Shown here: piece by piece, positions 7,840-8,760 of the stretch
Layout: every line of letters starts with the position of its first letter
How positions within the stretch are numbered: position 1 is the first letter of the stretch
DNA from: Chitinophagales bacterium
Lineage (GTDB): Bacteria; Bacteroidota; Bacteroidia; Chitinophagales; Chitinophagaceae
Direction of reading: 5' to 3'
NCBI GenBank assembly: GCA_013297585.1
Contig: JAAFHG010000137.1
Coordinates: 1 to 8,760, forward strand
Length of the DNA stretch: 8,760 nucleotides
Position numbers and translations under genes: made by a program
The notes under the pieces: generated by a model
What the model was told of the DNA's origin: nothing
The model's input: only the letters and a program-made list of their open reading frames with translations
The model's database searches: none

Positions 7840-8562
7840 TCAGCGGTTCACCTTACTTACCCAATCTATTGCACCTTGTAAATGTTGTAAGAACAGAGAC
7901 TCTTTGTAGCTAGCGTCAGTATGGCCTAACGCAGTTTGCAATACACGGCCTTTTTTTATTGTTTGATACCAAGCAATGGGATGTTTACCCATTGTACCGC
8001 CCGTATAACTAGTTTCATCTAACTCTATTAAAACGTGCAAATTGTCAGGAATACTTTCTCTAAAATTGTACAGTTCATCAAACCTAATCCATTCTTGTGG
8101 TAGCATTTTACTGGCAGGATGGGCAGCATCCTTTATTAAGAATTTAGCCTGTTGTTGGTGAGGATGGCTTTTAAATTTTGCACCTATAGCTGCATTGTAC
8201 CAAGGCCAATCGTATTCAGTGTCAGTACCTGTGTGAATGGTGAGTAAACCGCCACCTTGTTCAACAAATTTTTGCACAGCAACTTGTTCCTTTTCGCTAA
8301 AAATATTACCTGTTGTCATTACAAAAATAATAGCATCGTATTGCTTCAATGCTTTGTAATCACTAAACTGTAGGGAATCCTCAGTAAACGTAATGTTCCA
8401 ATTCTGTTGCTGTGCCATTAGCGTTAAAGCAGCCTTAGCAGCAGGTATAGCACCATGCCTATAACCACCAGTTTTGGAAATGGCTAGTAGCTTAATAGTT
8501 TGTGCATGTAATTGGCCAGACGCCAAATTGAGTAATAACATAAAAAAGGCTAATTTTTTCAT
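7840..8562 (-). CDS. Secreted ThuA-domain protein
   Basis: This 240-residue protein is almost entirely one ThuA-like domain, a fold related to class I glutamine amidotransferases and named after a rhizobial trehalose-utilisation gene. Residues 1-20 are a signal peptide (MKKLAFFMLLLNLASGQLHA|Q), so it should act in the periplasm or be exported. Motifs are ISKTGGYRHG (28-37), AIIFVMTTGNIFS (77-89), GGGLLTIHTGTDTEYDWPWY (103-122), FDELYNF (161-167), GKHPIAWYQ (192-200) and ALGHTDASY (211-219). Rhizobial ThuA works with the Gfo/Idh/MocA protein ThuB on 3-keto-disaccharides, and here too a Gfo/Idh/MocA gene follows directly, so a role in oxidised-sugar metabolism is inferred. I choose the ATG at 8562 over a TTG at 8568, which would add two residues before the typical MKK start. 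No multidomain extension (for example DUF1080 or cytochrome c) is present. Confidence 0.92.
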   Translation of the reverse strand: MKKLAFFMLLLNLASGQLHAQTIKLLAISKTGGYRHGAIPAAKAALTLMAQQQNWNITFTEDSLQFSDYKALKQYDAIIFVMTTGNIFSEKEQVAVQKFVEQGGGLLTIHTGTDTEYDWPWYNAAIGAKFKSHPHQQQAKFLIKDAAHPASKMLPQEWIRFDELYNFRESIPDNLHVLIELDETSYTGGTMGKHPIAWYQTIKKGRVLQTALGHTDASYKESLFLQHLQGAIDWVSKVNR

Positions 8563-8588
8563 ATTCAAGCAACTAAATAGATAGGTAA

Positions 8589-8596
8589 CAAATCTA
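8589..8596 (-). promoter_or_regulatory. Possible promoter -7 element of the ThuA-domain gene
   Basis: On the minus strand TAGATTTG (8596-8589) matches the TAnnTTTG pattern. Transcription would start near 8584, about 20 bases before the ATG at 8562. The expected upstream TTG is replaced by CTG at the right distance, so this is a partial match. If real, the ThuA and oxidoreductase genes form a two-gene unit separate from the gene at 8660-8760. Confidence 0.4.
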
Positions 8597-8659
8597 ACGC
8601 AAACAACAATAAAACAGCATCTTAGCTGTACATTTTCAGCTATTTGGTAGCGGTTGTTG

Positions 8660-8760
8660 TTAATAAATCAAATCTTCGTATGCAGCTTGTAACTCACTAT
8701 AAGCATGGTTATCATTGGCAGCTTTTGCTGCGGCCATACCCTTTTCGTAATATTCAATAG
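8660..8760 (-). CDS. C-terminal end of an unrecognised protein (cut by window edge)
   Basis: The frame is open from the right edge to a TAA at 8662-8660 and gives the last 32 residues of a protein, beginning IEYYEKGMAAAKAAND and ending ELQAAYEDLIY. The segment is Ala/Glu/Tyr-rich and looks like two amphipathic helices, comparable to the end of a TPR-like helical repeat, but this is too short to name a family. It reads toward the ThuA gene on the same strand, 97 bases away. No convincing terminator lies between them, so read-through is possible. A coding call is favoured by the clean frame and protein-like composition. Confidence 0.6.
   Translation of the reverse strand, partial: IEYYEKGMAAAKAANDNHAYSELQAAYEDLIY

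Noticed and set aside
8623..8642. Six-bp hairpin TAGCTG/CAGCTA between the right-edge gene and the ThuA gene
   Set aside because: The stem is short, the loop has eight bases, and no U-run follows directly on the minus strand, so it is not convincing as a terminator.

Overview
The window looks like an ordinary stretch of chromosome from a low-GC member of the Bacteroidota, probably of the Chitinophagaceae type; that family-level placement is a guess from protein style. Four things support the phylum. There are two TonB-dependent outer-membrane receptors, one with an N-terminal carboxypeptidase-regulatory-like domain. None of the complete genes has a recognisable Shine-Dalgarno sequence. Several starts are preceded by TAnnTTTG promoter elements, which are specific to this phylum. 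The signal peptides end in A|Q.

Layout from left to right: (1) positions 1-872, minus strand, the N-terminal 290 residues of a TonB-dependent receptor that runs off the left edge and starts at GTG. (2) 1026-1316, plus strand, an unrecognised 96-residue protein, followed by a strong hairpin terminator shared with the next convergent gene. (3) 1400-2380, minus, the pyruvate dehydrogenase E1 beta subunit, standing alone with its own promoter. (4) 2537-5266, minus, a complete 909-residue TonB-dependent receptor with its own promoter and terminator. (5) 5427-6344, plus, purC (SAICAR synthetase), divergent from the receptor, apparently leaderless, with a terminator after it. (6) 6587-7744 and 7840-8562, minus, a Gfo/Idh/MocA oxidoreductase and a secreted ThuA-domain protein that probably form a sugar-catabolic pair. 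(7) 8660-8760, minus, the last 32 residues of an unrecognised, probably helical protein cut by the right edge.

The genes do not form one system. purC and pdhB are housekeeping functions (purine synthesis and acetyl-CoA formation). The two receptors import unidentified substrates and have no SusD-like partner in view. The ThuA and Gfo/Idh/MocA pair suggests oxidised (3-keto) sugar metabolism, but no substrate can be assigned. There is no gene-free stretch over 300 bases. The longest gap is 6345-6586; apart from the purC terminator it is AT-rich and holds nothing I can recognise. The gap 873-1025 is also AT-rich, with no clear promoter for either divergent gene. I see no tRNA, rRNA, insertion sequence, CRISPR array or obvious defence system. 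The most useful second looks are the promoter overlapping the purC start, the ThuA/Gfo pair and the unknown small protein.
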